Positions 8,667-17,906 are shown, numbered from the stretch's first letter. The stretch: DNA of 64,000 nucleotides from Streptomyces novaecaesareae (GCF_000716875.1 NZ_JNWQ01000023.1:1-64000), one strand, 5' to 3'. A program made the numbers and translations. The notes: generated by a model not told the origin, from the letters alone.

Positions 8667-9104
8667 TCAGTCCGGCGACGGCGCTTCGCAGGCCTGGCCG
8701 AACCCGCCCCCGAGGGTCAGCCCCAGCACCTCGCGATGGACCGGCCTGGCCTGCTCGTAGCGCTCCCGGCCGGCCTCGGTCAGGGTGAGCATGATGCCCC
8801 GTCGATCGCTCTCGCACATCGCCCGGACGACCAGTCCGGCCTTCTCCAGGCGGGCGATCAGCCGGGAGAGCGCGCTCTGGCTCAGGTGCACGGTGGGGGC
8901 GAGCTCGCTCACCCGCAGCGCGTGGCCGTCGCCGGCCCCGGCCCCCTCGACGAGGCGCTCCAGCACTTCGAACTCGCTCATGCCCAGCCCGAATCGCTCG
9001 CCCAGCTGGCGATCGAGCATGCAGGTTGCAACGGCATGCCGCGCCAGCAGCTCGCGCCACTGCGCGACGAGACCGGCCTCCGCCGAGGAGTCGAGTTCAG
9101 CCAC
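8667..9104 (-). CDS. MarR family transcriptional regulator
   Basis: A 145-residue winged-helix regulator. Recognition helix LSQSALSRLIARLEKAGLV and the wing ESDRRGIMLTLTEAG are typical of MarR. The GTG start at 9104 faces an MFS exporter gene across an 87-base AT-rich gap holding a 13-base palindrome at 9158-9170, so repression of the exporter and of itself is likely (inference from arrangement). Confidence 0.9.
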   Translation of the reverse strand: MAELDSSAEAGLVAQWRELLARHAVATCMLDRQLGERFGLGMSEFEVLERLVEGAGAGDGHALRVSELAPTVHLSQSALSRLIARLEKAGLVVRAMCESDRRGIMLTLTEAGRERYEQARPVHREVLGLTLGGGFGQACEAPSPD

Positions 9105-9157
9105 ACCGCCACCCTAGCATGTGCGCGGTAAATTATTGTATTCACATCTAATTCATT

Positions 9158-9170
9158 TGCATTGAATGCA
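9158..9170. promoter_or_regulatory. Candidate MarR operator
   Basis: Perfect 6-1-6 inverted repeat TGCATTGAATGCA in the AT-rich divergent promoter region between the MarR and MFS genes. It lies 22 bases before the MFS start codon. Confidence 0.55.
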
Positions 9171-9191
9171 CACGCATGTACTGTCCTCCCC

Positions 9192-10706
9192 ATGACCACC
9201 GCGACCGCCACGCCACCCGACGCACCGTCAAGCAGTGGGCTGCACTGGACACCCCGCCTCTGGGGCACCCTGATCGTGCTCTGCGCCGCCATGTTCCTGG
9301 ACGCCCTGGACGTCTCCATGGTGGGCGTCGCCCTTCCGTCCATCGGCTCCGAACTGCACCTGTCCACCTCCACCCTGCAGTGGGTGGTCTCCGGCTACGT
9401 GCTCGGCTACGGCGGCCTGCTGCTGCTCGGCGGCCGCTCCGCCGACCTGCTCGGCCGCCGCCGGGTCTTCCTGATCGCGCTGGGCGCCTTCGCCGCCGCC
9501 TCGCTGGTCGGCGGCCTGGTCGACGACGGCGGACTGCTGATCGCGGCCCGCTTCCTCAAGGGCGTCAGCGCCGCCTTCACCGCCCCGGCGGGCCTGTCGA
9601 TCATCACCACCACCTTCGCCGAGGGCCCGGCCCGCAACCGCGCGCTGTCGATCTACACCACCTGCGGCGCCAGCGGCTTCTCCCTCGGCCTGGTGCTGAG
9701 CGGTCTGCTCACCTCGGTCGGCTGGCGCTGGACCTTCCTGATGCCCGTCCCGGTCGCGCTGCTCGCCCTGGTCTTCGCCGTCCGCCTGCTCCCCCGCCCG
9801 GTCGAGGAGCCCGCGAAGGGCGGCTACGACGTGCTGGGCGCCATCACCGGCACCGCGACCGTGCTTCTGCTGGTGTTCACCGTCACCGAGGCGCAGGGCG
9901 CCGGCTGGCTGAGCCTGCGCACGCTCGGCTCACTGGTCGTGGTCGCCGCGCTCGCCGCCGCCTTCCTGCTGGTCGAGAGCCGCACCGCCCACCCGCTGGT
10001 CCGGCTCGGCATCTTCCGCAACGGCTCGGTCGCCCGGGCCAACGTGGTCGCCTTCGCGATGACCGGCGCGTACGGCGGCTTCCAGTTCGTGGTCACGCTC
10101 TACCTCCAGCACCTGCTCGGCTGGTCGGCCCTGCAGATGGCCCTCGGGCTGCTGCCGGCGGGTGCGTTCATCGCGCTCTCGGCACCGTTCATGGGCCCGA
10201 TCGTGGACCGCTTCGGCACCGGCCGGCTGCTGCCGCTCGGCCTGGTGGCCCTGACCGGCGCCTTCGCCCTCTTCCTGCGGCTGGACGAGCACAGCTCCTA
10301 CGTGGTCCTGGTGCTGCCGTCGATGCTGCTGCTCGGCGTGGGCTTCGCGCTCGCCTTCCCCTCGGTGAACATCGCCGCCACCGACGGGGTGGCCGACGAG
10401 GAGCAGGGCCTGGCCTCGGGCCTGGTGAACACCGCGATCCAGGTCGGCACCGCGGTGGTGCTGGCCGGGGCGACTGCCATGATCACGGCCGGCAGTGCGG
10501 GTGGCGACAGCCCGCAGGCCCAACTGGACGGATACCGGCCGGCGTTGGTGTTCGTCACGGCGGTCGCACTGGTCGGACTGGTGGTCGCAGCGGCGGGCGT
10601 GCTGGTGGACCGGCGCCGGAATGCAGTCCCCGCGTCGGTGCCCGATTATGATTATCAGTCAGCCGGGTCGACGACGACCCGAACCGAAGTCCTGACCGAA
10701 CGCTGA
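9192..10706 (+). CDS. MFS transporter, DHA2 (EmrB/QacA) family
   Basis: A 504-residue drug:proton antiporter-type exporter with about 14 membrane segments. Visible marks are the first-helix block LDALDVSMVGVALPSI (DHA2 motif D1), the motif A loop GGRSADLLGRRRVF, and a motif C region GASGFSLGLVLSG. The ATG at 9192 was chosen because an upstream in-frame ATG lies inside the operator. It is transcribed divergently from the MarR gene, which probably controls it. The exported compound is unknown. Confidence 0.92.
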   Translation: MTTATATPPDAPSSSGLHWTPRLWGTLIVLCAAMFLDALDVSMVGVALPSIGSELHLSTSTLQWVVSGYVLGYGGLLLLGGRSADLLGRRRVFLIALGAFAAASLVGGLVDDGGLLIAARFLKGVSAAFTAPAGLSIITTTFAEGPARNRALSIYTTCGASGFSLGLVLSGLLTSVGWRWTFLMPVPVALLALVFAVRLLPRPVEEPAKGGYDVLGAITGTATVLLLVFTVTEAQGAGWLSLRTLGSLVVVAALAAAFLLVESRTAHPLVRLGIFRNGSVARANVVAFAMTGAYGGFQFVVTLYLQHLLGWSALQMALGLLPAGAFIALSAPFMGPIVDRFGTGRLLPLGLVALTGAFALFLRLDEHSSYVVLVLPSMLLLGVGFALAFPSVNIAATDGVADEEQGLASGLVNTAIQVGTAVVLAGATAMITAGSAGGDSPQAQLDGYRPALVFVTAVALVGLVVAAAGVLVDRRRNAVPASVPDYDYQSAGSTTTRTEVLTER

Positions 10707-10752
10707 TCCCGGGCCCCGCCCGCGGCCGACCCCAAGGCCGTCGGGCAGTGGT

Positions 10753-10789
10753 GCCGGCTCCACCAAACCCCCGTGTTGGTGGAGCCGGC
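10753..10789 (+). terminator. Terminator after the MFS gene
   Basis: Perfect 14-bp stem pairing 10753-10766 with 10776-10789 around a 9-base loop, 46 bases beyond the MFS stop and ahead of the TetR promoter. Confidence 0.8.
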
Positions 10790-10880
10790 CGTCTTCGTAC
10801 CGGCCGCCCGGGCGGCGCCCGACGGGGCGCGGTTCCACGGTGCGGCTGTCGGCTCCGCAAGTATATTGGCCCGGAGCCAA

Positions 10881-10890
10881 CGAACGTTCG
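10881..10890. promoter_or_regulatory. Candidate TetR operator
   Basis: Perfect 10-base palindrome CGAACGTTCG, 11 bases ahead of the TetR start codon and about 13 bases after a TATATT -10-like box (10862-10867). The placement over the probable start site of transcription fits autorepression. Confidence 0.5.
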
Positions 10891-10901
10891 GAGCAGTCAC
10901 G

Positions 10902-11540
10902 ATGGCACCTCGCGGGGATTCGGTCAATGAGGAGATGCGGCAACGCTCCCGCCGACGCATCATGCGGGCCACCGTCGAACTGGTTGACCAGCGCGGTTAC
11001 GCCGGCACCACCCTGACCGACATCGCCGAGCGGGCCGGGCTCGCCCGTGGACTGGTCTCGTACTACTTCGACGGCAAACGGCTGCTGATGCAGTCCGCCA
11101 CGCACCGGATGATGCACCAGTGCCTGTCCACCGCGCTGGCGGAACTGGCGCCCGGCTCCTCCCCCCAGGCCCGACTGGCCCGGGCCATCGACGCCGTCCT
11201 CGGGCTCGCGATGGACCACCCCCGGGTGATGCGCTCGCACCTGGCACTGATCCTCGACCCCGACACCGGCGCCTTCGTCCAGGACCCCGAACAGCAGCAA
11301 CTCGGCGCCATCCTGCAGGGCCTGCTGCACGACTGGGGCGCGCCGGATCCGGTCGCCGAGCACGCGGTGCTGCGCAGCGCTCTGATGGGCGGCTGCATCG
11401 GCGTCCTGCTGCCGGGCGCCGAGCTCCCGCTGGCGCCGATCCGGGCCGACCTCTTCCGCCGCTACGACCTGGCCTGGGAGCTCGGCCTCCCGCCCCAGCA
11501 GAACCCGCCGGAACGCGAAAGGCCGCCGGCCCGCGGCTGA
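10902..11540 (+). CDS. TetR/AcrR family transcriptional regulator
   Basis: A 212-residue regulator with an N-terminal TetR helix-turn-helix (RIMRATVELVDQRGYAGTT, then LARGLVSYYFDGKRLL) and a C-terminal ligand domain resembling BetI-type C domains. The ATG at 10902 has GGAG at 10890-10893. The preceding palindrome suggests autoregulation. No obvious target besides itself lies alongside; the upstream MFS gene is separated by a strong terminator. Confidence 0.88.
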   Translation: MAPRGDSVNEEMRQRSRRRIMRATVELVDQRGYAGTTLTDIAERAGLARGLVSYYFDGKRLLMQSATHRMMHQCLSTALAELAPGSSPQARLARAIDAVLGLAMDHPRVMRSHLALILDPDTGAFVQDPEQQQLGAILQGLLHDWGAPDPVAEHAVLRSALMGGCIGVLLPGAELPLAPIRADLFRRYDLAWELGLPPQQNPPERERPPARG

Positions 11541-11586
11541 CGGCGGGTGGGCGGCCTGCCCGTGGCTAAGCGTTGCCGAAGGCCCC

Positions 11587-11652
11587 GTGAGGAACCGGCC
11601 TCACAGGTCCCGTGAGGAACGGCCTCACAGACTGCGTGAGGGGCGGCCTCAC
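11587..11652. repeat. Triple tandem hairpin GTGAGG-N5/6-CCTCAC
   Basis: Three consecutive short hairpins with identical 6-bp stems (11587-11604, 11612-11628, 11636-11652), spaced 24-25 bases apart. They lie between the convergent TetR and XRE genes. They may act as a bidirectional terminator, but three equal hairpins are not a normal terminator. Confidence 0.75.
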
Positions 11653-11672
11653 GGGCCCCGCGCGGCAGTGGC

Positions 11673-12539
11673 TCAGCGCTCCTTCAGGATCGAGGCCAGC
11701 AGGTCTACGGTGCGCTCCGGCGTGAGGCTGTCCACGCACAGCCGCTCCATGACCTGGATGTAGGCGTCGACGTCGTCCCGCTTGTCGAGGTAGAGCGCGC
11801 TGGTGAGCTGCTCCAGGTAGACCACGTCCGCGAGGTCCTGCTCCGGGAAGCGCAGGATCGTGAACGCCCCGGACTCGCCCGCGTGCGCGCCGAACCGGAA
11901 CGGCATGACCTGGATCACCACGTTGGCCTGCTCGGCGACGTCGATCAGGTACTGCACCTGACCGCGCATCACCTTCGGCCCGCCGACCGGCCGTCGCAGT
12001 GCGGCCTCGTCGATGACCGCCCACAGGCGCGGGCTGGCGCCCTCGGTCAGCAGCTTCTGCCGGCGCAGGCGAAGGCTGACCCGCCGCTCGACCTCCTCCT
12101 CGCTGATGACCGGCCGACTCTGGCCGAAAACCGCCCGTGCGTACTCCTCGGACTGCAGCAGCCCGGGGATGAACTGCACCTCGTAGGTGCGGATCAGCTG
12201 GGCGGCCTCCTCCAGGCCGACGTACGTCTGGAACCAGCCCGGCAGCACGTCGTTGAAGCTGTGCCACCAGCCGGACTTGTTGGCCTCGCGGACCAGGCCG
12301 AGCAGGGCTTCCCGCTCCAGGCCGTCGTCGACGCCGTACAGGCTGAGCAGGTCGGCGACGTCGCGCTCCTTGAAGCTGACGCGGCCGAGTTCCATGCGGC
12401 TGATCTTGGACTCGGAGGCCCGGATCGCGTAGCCCGCGTCCTCGCGGGTGATGCCGCGCGCCTCACGCAGGCGGCGCAGCTGAGAGCCGAGGAGGATCCG
12501 GCGGACCATCGAGCCGCCGCCCGGCTGAACTGTGGTCAT
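11673..12539 (-). CDS. WhiJ-like XRE regulator with DUF5753 domain
   Basis: A 288-residue DNA-binding protein. An XRE helix-turn-helix occupies about residues 12-70 (LRRLREARGITREDAGYAIRA), followed by a DUF5753 effector domain to the C-terminus. This is the architecture of the large WhiJ-like family in streptomycetes, which typically works with a small DUF397 protein and an anti-sigma-like ATPase. Both partners are encoded within 1.6 kb here. The start at 12539 has GGAGG upstream. The flanking intergenic region carries two copies of a TGCACGTGCA palindrome that recurs upstream of the DUF397 gene. Confidence 0.92.
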   Translation of the reverse strand: MTTVQPGGGSMVRRILLGSQLRRLREARGITREDAGYAIRASESKISRMELGRVSFKERDVADLLSLYGVDDGLEREALLGLVREANKSGWWHSFNDVLPGWFQTYVGLEEAAQLIRTYEVQFIPGLLQSEEYARAVFGQSRPVISEEEVERRVSLRLRRQKLLTEGASPRLWAVIDEAALRRPVGGPKVMRGQVQYLIDVAEQANVVIQVMPFRFGAHAGESGAFTILRFPEQDLADVVYLEQLTSALYLDKRDDVDAYIQVMERLCVDSLTPERTVDLLASILKER

Positions 12540-12650
12540 GCGGTCGAAACCTCCACCTAGGGCAAACAGCGCACAGTCTGCCATCAGTTGAGCGCTCACG
12601 GTGCCGATACTGACGGATGTTCCTATCAGTTCTCCACTCCGCGCACCAGG

Positions 12651-12662
12651 ATGCACGTGCAT
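12651..12662. promoter_or_regulatory. TGCACGTGCA palindrome, copy 1
   Basis: 12-base perfect palindrome ATGCACGTGCAT, 112 bases ahead of the XRE start. Candidate operator for the WhiJ-like regulator. Confidence 0.6.
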
Positions 12663-12738
12663 TCGGCGCTTGCATATGCCAATAGTGCGACTGCACGTGA
12701 ATCGACTCTTGCATCTGCAGTGAGCGCACACCACCATG

Positions 12739-12750
12739 GTGCACGTGCAC
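12739..12750. promoter_or_regulatory. TGCACGTGCA palindrome, copy 2
   Basis: 12-base perfect palindrome GTGCACGTGCAC followed by another CTGCAC half-site, between the XRE and ATPase genes and 88 bases from copy 1. Confidence 0.6.
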
Positions 12751-12957
12751 CTGCACATCCCTGGCAATCCCGCGGGCTCCGCGTCGACCCCACGCGCGAC
12801 TCCGTGCACCGGCCCGACGGCGTCCCCCGCGCCATCGGGCGTTCGAGTGCGCGCGCGCCTGGTCGAGGGGGCGGCCGAGCGGCCGAGCGAGTCGGAGGTG
12901 ACCGGCATGACCCCGGCGGGTCCAGCCGTGTCCGCCCCCTTATGGGAGGAGCTCTTC

Positions 12958-13542
12958 ATGAGCACCGGTACGGCTTTGGCGGTTGACCCCCATGTGGTCA
13001 CCTGTACGCTCGCTCCTCGCTTCGAAGCCGTCAGAACCGCGCGCGACTTCGCCCGGACCACGCTCCAGCGCTGGGGACTGATGGAGCTGTTCGACGACGT
13101 CGCGCTGGTGGCCTCGGAACTCGTGACCAACGCGCTCCGGCATGCGATCGGCGCACGGCCCGACCCGGCGGGCGGCGCCCTGGGCGAGTACGACTTTCCC
13201 ATACAGCCGACCACGGACGGGCGGCTGCCGATCCGAATAAGCCTGGTGCACCGCGCACCCCAGGTGGTCTGCGCGGTCAGCGACCCGAGCAGCATCGGCC
13301 CGGTGGCCCGGGAGGCGGACTTCGTCGCCGAATCCGGCCGCGGGCTGCACCTGGTGGAGTCCTTCAGCCGTTCCTGGGGCTGGCACCCGCTGGGCAGCGG
13401 CAAGGTGGTCTGGGCGATGTTCGAGACGGAGCAGGCCGGCGGTTCCCCGCTCGACGGACACCCGGAGGTCGGCGGGCGATCGGTGCTCGACGCGCTCGGC
13501 GGACCGTTCGACGTCGGTGGACGGCACAGGCGCTCGGCCTAG
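12958..13542 (+). CDS. Anti-sigma-factor-like ATP-binding protein
   Basis: A 194-residue HATPase_c_2 (RsbW/SpoIIAB-like) protein. The N box ELVTNALRH is at residues 54-62 and the G2-like block SGRGLHLVESF lies near residue 125. The usual DxGxG G1 box is replaced by SDPSS, as often seen in the streptomycete ATPases that accompany WhiJ-like regulators. The ATG at 12958 sits behind GGGAGGAG at 12944-12951. It probably acts on a sigma factor or on the DUF397/XRE partners (family knowledge, not shown here). Confidence 0.88.
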   Translation: MSTGTALAVDPHVVTCTLAPRFEAVRTARDFARTTLQRWGLMELFDDVALVASELVTNALRHAIGARPDPAGGALGEYDFPIQPTTDGRLPIRISLVHRAPQVVCAVSDPSSIGPVAREADFVAESGRGLHLVESFSRSWGWHPLGSGKVVWAMFETEQAGGSPLDGHPEVGGRSVLDALGGPFDVGGRHRRSA

Positions 13543-13891
13543 CGCCGGGCGATGGGCCTTGGACGACCGGCCGAACGGCGAGTGGGCGGTGCCGCGGTCA
13601 CGTCGTCGGTGGCGCGGTGCGTCGTCGGTCGAGCAGGTCGAGCAGTGCGCCGACGAGCAATACGCCGTCGAGCAGTGCGTCGACGAGCCGTTACGTCGCC
13701 GATCGAGCGGTAACGTCGCCGGTCGGGCGGTGTGCGGCCGGTGGAGCGGCCGGCCGAGGGAGACCCCGGGAGTTCCACACCCCGGGCCCTTCCGCCAGGC
13801 CCCGCCGGCGGATCATCACAGGATGAAAGACAAAGGCCGTCGTGGTGTCGGCACCCACGACGGCCCCCCGATGGTGAAGCACGGCGGTCGG
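13543..13891. other. Convergent spacer with degenerate repeats
   Basis: 349 bases between the ATPase (+) and DUF397 (-) genes. From about 13615 to 13735 it contains degenerate repeats built on GTCGAGCAGTGCG and GTCGCCGRTCGRGCGGT, which give arginine-rich nonsense in other frames. The DUF397 terminator follows at 13835. No gene seen. Confidence 0.65.
13835..13865 (-). terminator. Terminator of the DUF397 gene
   Basis: Perfect 11-bp stem (13835-13845 with 13855-13865). On the minus strand it is followed by TTTGTCTTTC, a reasonable T-rich tail, 27 bases past the DUF397 stop. Confidence 0.8.
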
Positions 13892-14155
13892 TCAGACCGC
13901 CAGGTGGTCGAACTCCCCGTCCTTGGCCCCCAGCAGCAGGGCGGCGATCTCGGCCCGGGTGTAGATGAGCGCCGGACCGTCCGGGAACCGCGAGTTGCGC
14001 ATCGCCACATCGCCGCCCGGCAGGGCCGCGAACTCGACGCAGTTGCCCTGGGAGTTGCTGTGCAGGCTCTTCTGCCAGACCACCCCCTGGAGATCGGCGG
14101 CGGCCATCCCGTTGTAGGTGTCGTACGAGCCGTGTTTGTCCTGCGAGTCGTGCAT
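13892..14155 (-). CDS. DUF397 domain-containing protein
   Basis: An 87-residue small acidic protein. The DUF397 core reads VVWQKSLHSNSQGNCVEFA, then VAMRNSRFPDGPALIYTRAE near the C-terminus. Members pair with WhiJ-like XRE-DUF5753 regulators, as here. The ATG at 14155 has GGGAGA 8 bases upstream; a longer in-frame reading up to 14248 lacks an SD and family similarity. It has its own promoter region with a TGCACGTGCA palindrome at 14277. Confidence 0.92.
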   Translation of the reverse strand: MHDSQDKHGSYDTYNGMAAADLQGVVWQKSLHSNSQGNCVEFAALPGGDVAMRNSRFPDGPALIYTRAEIAALLLGAKDGEFDHLAV

Positions 14156-14276
14156 AGAAATCTCCCGAAGAGCTCCGGAGTTGTCGTCCAGCGCGGCGCC
14201 CCCGGCACCGCCGAACGAACGGACCGGCCCCGTACCGGCCCGGCACAACGCCTCACTTGACGCGATGATAGCTGCT

Positions 14277-14288
14277 GTGCACGTGCAT
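14277..14288. promoter_or_regulatory. TGCACGTGCA palindrome, copy 3
   Basis: GTGCACGTGCAT, a 10-base perfect palindrome core at 14278-14287, followed within 15-25 bases by TTGCAGGTGCAGG half-sites. It is upstream of DUF397, the same motif as in the XRE-ATPase region 1.5 kb away. Confidence 0.6.
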
Positions 14289-14329
14289 CAGCACGGGACG
14301 TTGCAGGTGCAGGAGGCTTTTCGCCCATA

Positions 14330-14355
14330 GCCCCGAAGTCTTCACGGGGCCTTTT
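14330..14355 (+). terminator. Orphan plus-strand hairpin with T tail
   Basis: Stem GCCCCG / CGGGGC (14330-14335 with 14345-14350), with part of the interior able to pair, then CTTTT. No plus-strand gene ends here, so it could terminate a short unannotated RNA starting near 14280-14310, or be chance. Confidence 0.4.
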
Positions 14356-14495
14356 CCTGACGGTACGTAAACGGACATAGCCGACTGAATCGTCGAGTCC
14401 GGGATAACCGGCCGTGAGCGATCCCCCGCTGAATGTTGATCTTCGAATGCCGGGAGTCGCACCGCCGTGACCCTGCGTCAGACGACCCCGCGGCT

Positions 14496-14509
14496 GTGAG
14501 ACATCTCAC
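14496..14509. promoter_or_regulatory. CRP-like palindrome GTGA-N6-TCAC
   Basis: GTGAGACATCTCAC, a near-perfect 14-base palindrome 204 bases before the CbiX-like start. It fits the general CRP pattern but not the stricter streptomycete GTG-N6-GNCAC form, so it is weaker than the site at 16006. Confidence 0.35.
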
Positions 14510-14713
14510 GCGACGCCGGCGCAACGCCGGGCCCCACGGGGCACGTCAAGGCAATGACGCCCGCCCCTGCGGGGGTTGGGCGAGGAATGTCCGGATTGTG
14601 GGCAAACCGCCCGGACCGGCACGGGGAGCGCGCCGGGTCCGCATCGTCGTCGCACGAAACCCGCACGGCAGCCGACTGCAGGCCTGACGGGCAGATGTCC
14701 TACGATCTCCGGC

Positions 14714-15673
14714 ATGAGCACCGCAGCCATCCCGGGCGCGCCACTGCCCGTCCGCACTCCAGGCTCCCGTGCGCGGGGGCGCCACCGTCGTCCCGAGCGC
14801 CCCGAGATCCCGGCCGACGCCCCGGCCCTGGTGCTCGCCGTACCCGCGACCGCCGGGCCCGAGTCCCGCTCGGTCGTCGAGGAGCTGCTTTCGATCGTCC
14901 GCAGCGAGCAGAACGGCATCCGGGCGACGGTCGGCTACCTCCCCGGCGGCTCCGCCGAGGGCGAGTACGGCGACGACCGCACCGTTGCCGAACTCCTGGC
15001 GGCAGCCGCCGAGGGCGGGCTGCCGATGCCCGTCCTGGTGCCGCTGGTGCCCGGTCCGCACGACTTCCTGCCCGAACTCCACGCGCTCGCCGCCGAGTAC
15101 GGCGCGCCCGTCACCGATGCGCTGGGCCCGCACCCGCTGCTCGCCGAGGCCGTGCACGTGCGGCTCTCCGAGGCCGGGCTGGCCCGCGCCGACCGCGCCC
15201 GGCTGTTCGCCATCGCCACCGCCGCGGACGGTGTGGTCCTGACCACCGCCGGTGGCGAGGACGCGGCCGCCGCGGCCGGCATCACCGGCGTGCTGCTGGC
15301 CGCCCGACTGGCCGTCCCGGTCGTGGCCGCCGCACTCGACGTGCCCGGCTCGGTGGCCGCGGCCGTCGACCACCTGAAGGAGACCGGCTCGCAGCGCCCC
15401 GCGCTGGCCCCGCTGGTGATCGGGCCGGAGGCCGACTCCGAGCTGCTCGCCACGGCCGCCGAGGAGACCGGCTGCCCGTCGGCGGCGCCGCTGGGCTCGT
15501 ACCCGGCCGTCGGCCAGCTGATCGCCTCCACCTATCTGGCCGCACTGCCCGCGCCGTCCCCGGAGGACCTGGCACGGGCCGAGGCGGAGGCCGCGGCAGC
15601 CGCCGAGGCCGAGGGCACCGTGGAGGGCGCTCGCGGCGCCCACGCGGCCGCCCGGGACTCCGTCGAGCAGTAG
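14714..15673 (+). CDS. CbiX/sirohydrochlorin chelatase-like protein
   Basis: A 319-residue protein with two alpha/beta halves like CbiX chelatases: VLAVPATAGPESRSVVEELL at residues 40-60, VPLVPGPHDFLPELHALA, and TDALGPHPLLAEAVHVRLSEAGL near 137-160, with the second half repeating the plan. The N-terminal HGS that carries a metal-site histidine in true CbiX is replaced by PAT, so catalysis is doubtful. The C-terminus is Ala/Glu-rich. It lies upstream of the rpf-type gene and ends at a strong terminator. Cobalamin or siroheme genes are not nearby, so the role is uncertain. Confidence 0.7.
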   Translation: MSTAAIPGAPLPVRTPGSRARGRHRRPERPEIPADAPALVLAVPATAGPESRSVVEELLSIVRSEQNGIRATVGYLPGGSAEGEYGDDRTVAELLAAAAEGGLPMPVLVPLVPGPHDFLPELHALAAEYGAPVTDALGPHPLLAEAVHVRLSEAGLARADRARLFAIATAADGVVLTTAGGEDAAAAAGITGVLLAARLAVPVVAAALDVPGSVAAAVDHLKETGSQRPALAPLVIGPEADSELLATAAEETGCPSAAPLGSYPAVGQLIASTYLAALPAPSPEDLARAEAEAAAAAEAEGTVEGARGAHAAARDSVEQ

Positions 15674-15702
15674 TGGACACCGCGCGCCCGCCGGCGCGCA
15701 CG

Positions 15703-15735
15703 AAGGGCCCGGAACGGTTTCCGTTCCGGGCCCTT
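15703..15735 (+). terminator. Terminator of the CbiX-like gene
   Basis: Perfect 15-bp stem (15703-15717 with 15721-15735) with a TTT loop, followed by CCTTTTG. One of the strongest intrinsic terminators in the window. Confidence 0.92.
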
Positions 15736-16089
15736 CCTTTTGCTCCCCTTGTGCCGTACGGGAGTTAAGCAAGCAATGAAGAGGAATGTCCGATCTGGTG
15801 CTATTTGAAGGTAATTGCTCTGCGCTCCTTTCAGCGCTCGAATCACGCCCCCTCCCCCGGTTCGACAAATGCGCCGCTCCGCGCTTCTACGCGCCGTCAC
15901 GTCTCTCCTGAGGCAGAGACAGTTGTGCACATCCGCAGCGACATTGCCGAAAAACGATCATTTCCGATCATGAAGGCCTGCTGTTTTGGCAGTTCTCACT
16001 AAACCGTGATGAGCGTCACAGGTGTTTGCAGTTTGAACTTAAGTCTGCTTAACGTGCTCCCCGTTCGTGACCACACGGACCCAGTTCAT
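15736..16089. other. AT-richer leader region of the rpf-type gene
   Basis: About 350 bases of visibly lower GC, with a CRP site near its right end. A 65-codon frame at 15805-16002 has no SD and no recognisable domain. In S. coelicolor a small RNA (Scr3097) has been reported upstream of rpfA, so a similar RNA could lie here; I cannot define its ends. Confidence 0.5.
16006..16019. promoter_or_regulatory. CRP binding site
   Basis: GTGATGAGCGTCAC matches both GTGA-N6-TCAC and the streptomycete CRP consensus GTG-N6-GNCAC. It lies about 75 bases ahead of the riboswitch, a position suited to promoter control. CRP control of rpf genes is known in mycobacteria (Rv3676 and rpfA). Confidence 0.7.
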
Positions 16090-17595
<1,506 letters not shown>

Positions 17596-17714
17596 GGACG
17601 GCTGGGGGCTGAGGGCTGACGCATCACAGCCGACGGATGACAGCAGACGGATGACAGCTGACAGATAACAGATTTCAACATCTGTCAGCTGTCATCCGTC
17701 GCCCGAACGCTGAC
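17596..17714. repeat. Heptad-phased inverted array, copy B
   Basis: Starts directly after the stop codon of the wall hydrolase. Eleven left-hand heptads (pattern NGACRGN, degenerate at the outer end) run from 17596 to 17672. The turn heptad TTTCAAC is at 17673-17679, then reverse-complement heptads of pattern NNCYGTC. The core is a perfect 21-bp inverted repeat (17646-17666 with 17680-17700) around a 13-base loop. This is the most regular of the three copies. Confidence 0.9.
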
Positions 17715-17722
17715 CGCCCACC

Positions 17723-17758
17723 ACCCCCGGGGAGAGCCTGTCGCTCCTCCCCGGGGGT
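17723..17758 (+). terminator. Terminator of the wall-hydrolase gene
   Basis: Perfect 12-bp stem (17723-17734 with 17747-17758) with a 12-base loop, shortly after heptad array copy B. Confidence 0.85.
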
Positions 17759-17874
17759 TCCGGCCTATCTCCGTGGTCAAACCCGACCCGAACGGGCATG
17801 CTGCTGCCCACCGCCTCACCGTCGACCGCCCGGCCGCCCGACCGCCCAGGAGGGCTGAACCGGCGCACGCCGAG

Positions 17875-17906
17875 GGGCCCCGGAGAGCAACTGCCCTCCG
17901 GGGCCC
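17875..17906 (-). terminator. Terminator of the maltose operon
   Basis: Perfect 11-bp stem (17875-17885 with 17896-17906), 90 bases downstream of the malR stop on the minus strand, facing the wall-hydrolase terminator. Confidence 0.75.

Larger units (their letters stand above)
12540..12957. other. Divergent control region of the WhiJ-like triad
   Basis: 418 bases between the XRE and ATPase genes, clearly less GC-rich on the left half. It holds two TGCACGTGCA palindromes, an 8-base palindrome GCATATGC at 12672-12679, and several isolated TGCA half-sites (12691-12700, 12710-12720, 12751-12756). No convincing reading frame. Confidence 0.7.
14156..14713. other. Divergent control region, DUF397 / CbiX-like
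   Basis: 558 bases. From left to right: the DUF397 5' region, a TGCACGTGCA palindrome (14278), a plus-strand hairpin followed by TTTT (14330-14355) that could end a small RNA, a GTGA-N6-TCAC palindrome (14496), and GC-rich hairpins (around 14549-14581) before the CbiX-like start. No protein-coding gene is convincing. Confidence 0.6.

Noticed and set aside
15805..16002. 65-codon frame before the CRP site
   Set aside because: No SD, no recognisable domain, and the surrounding DNA behaves like a regulatory leader.
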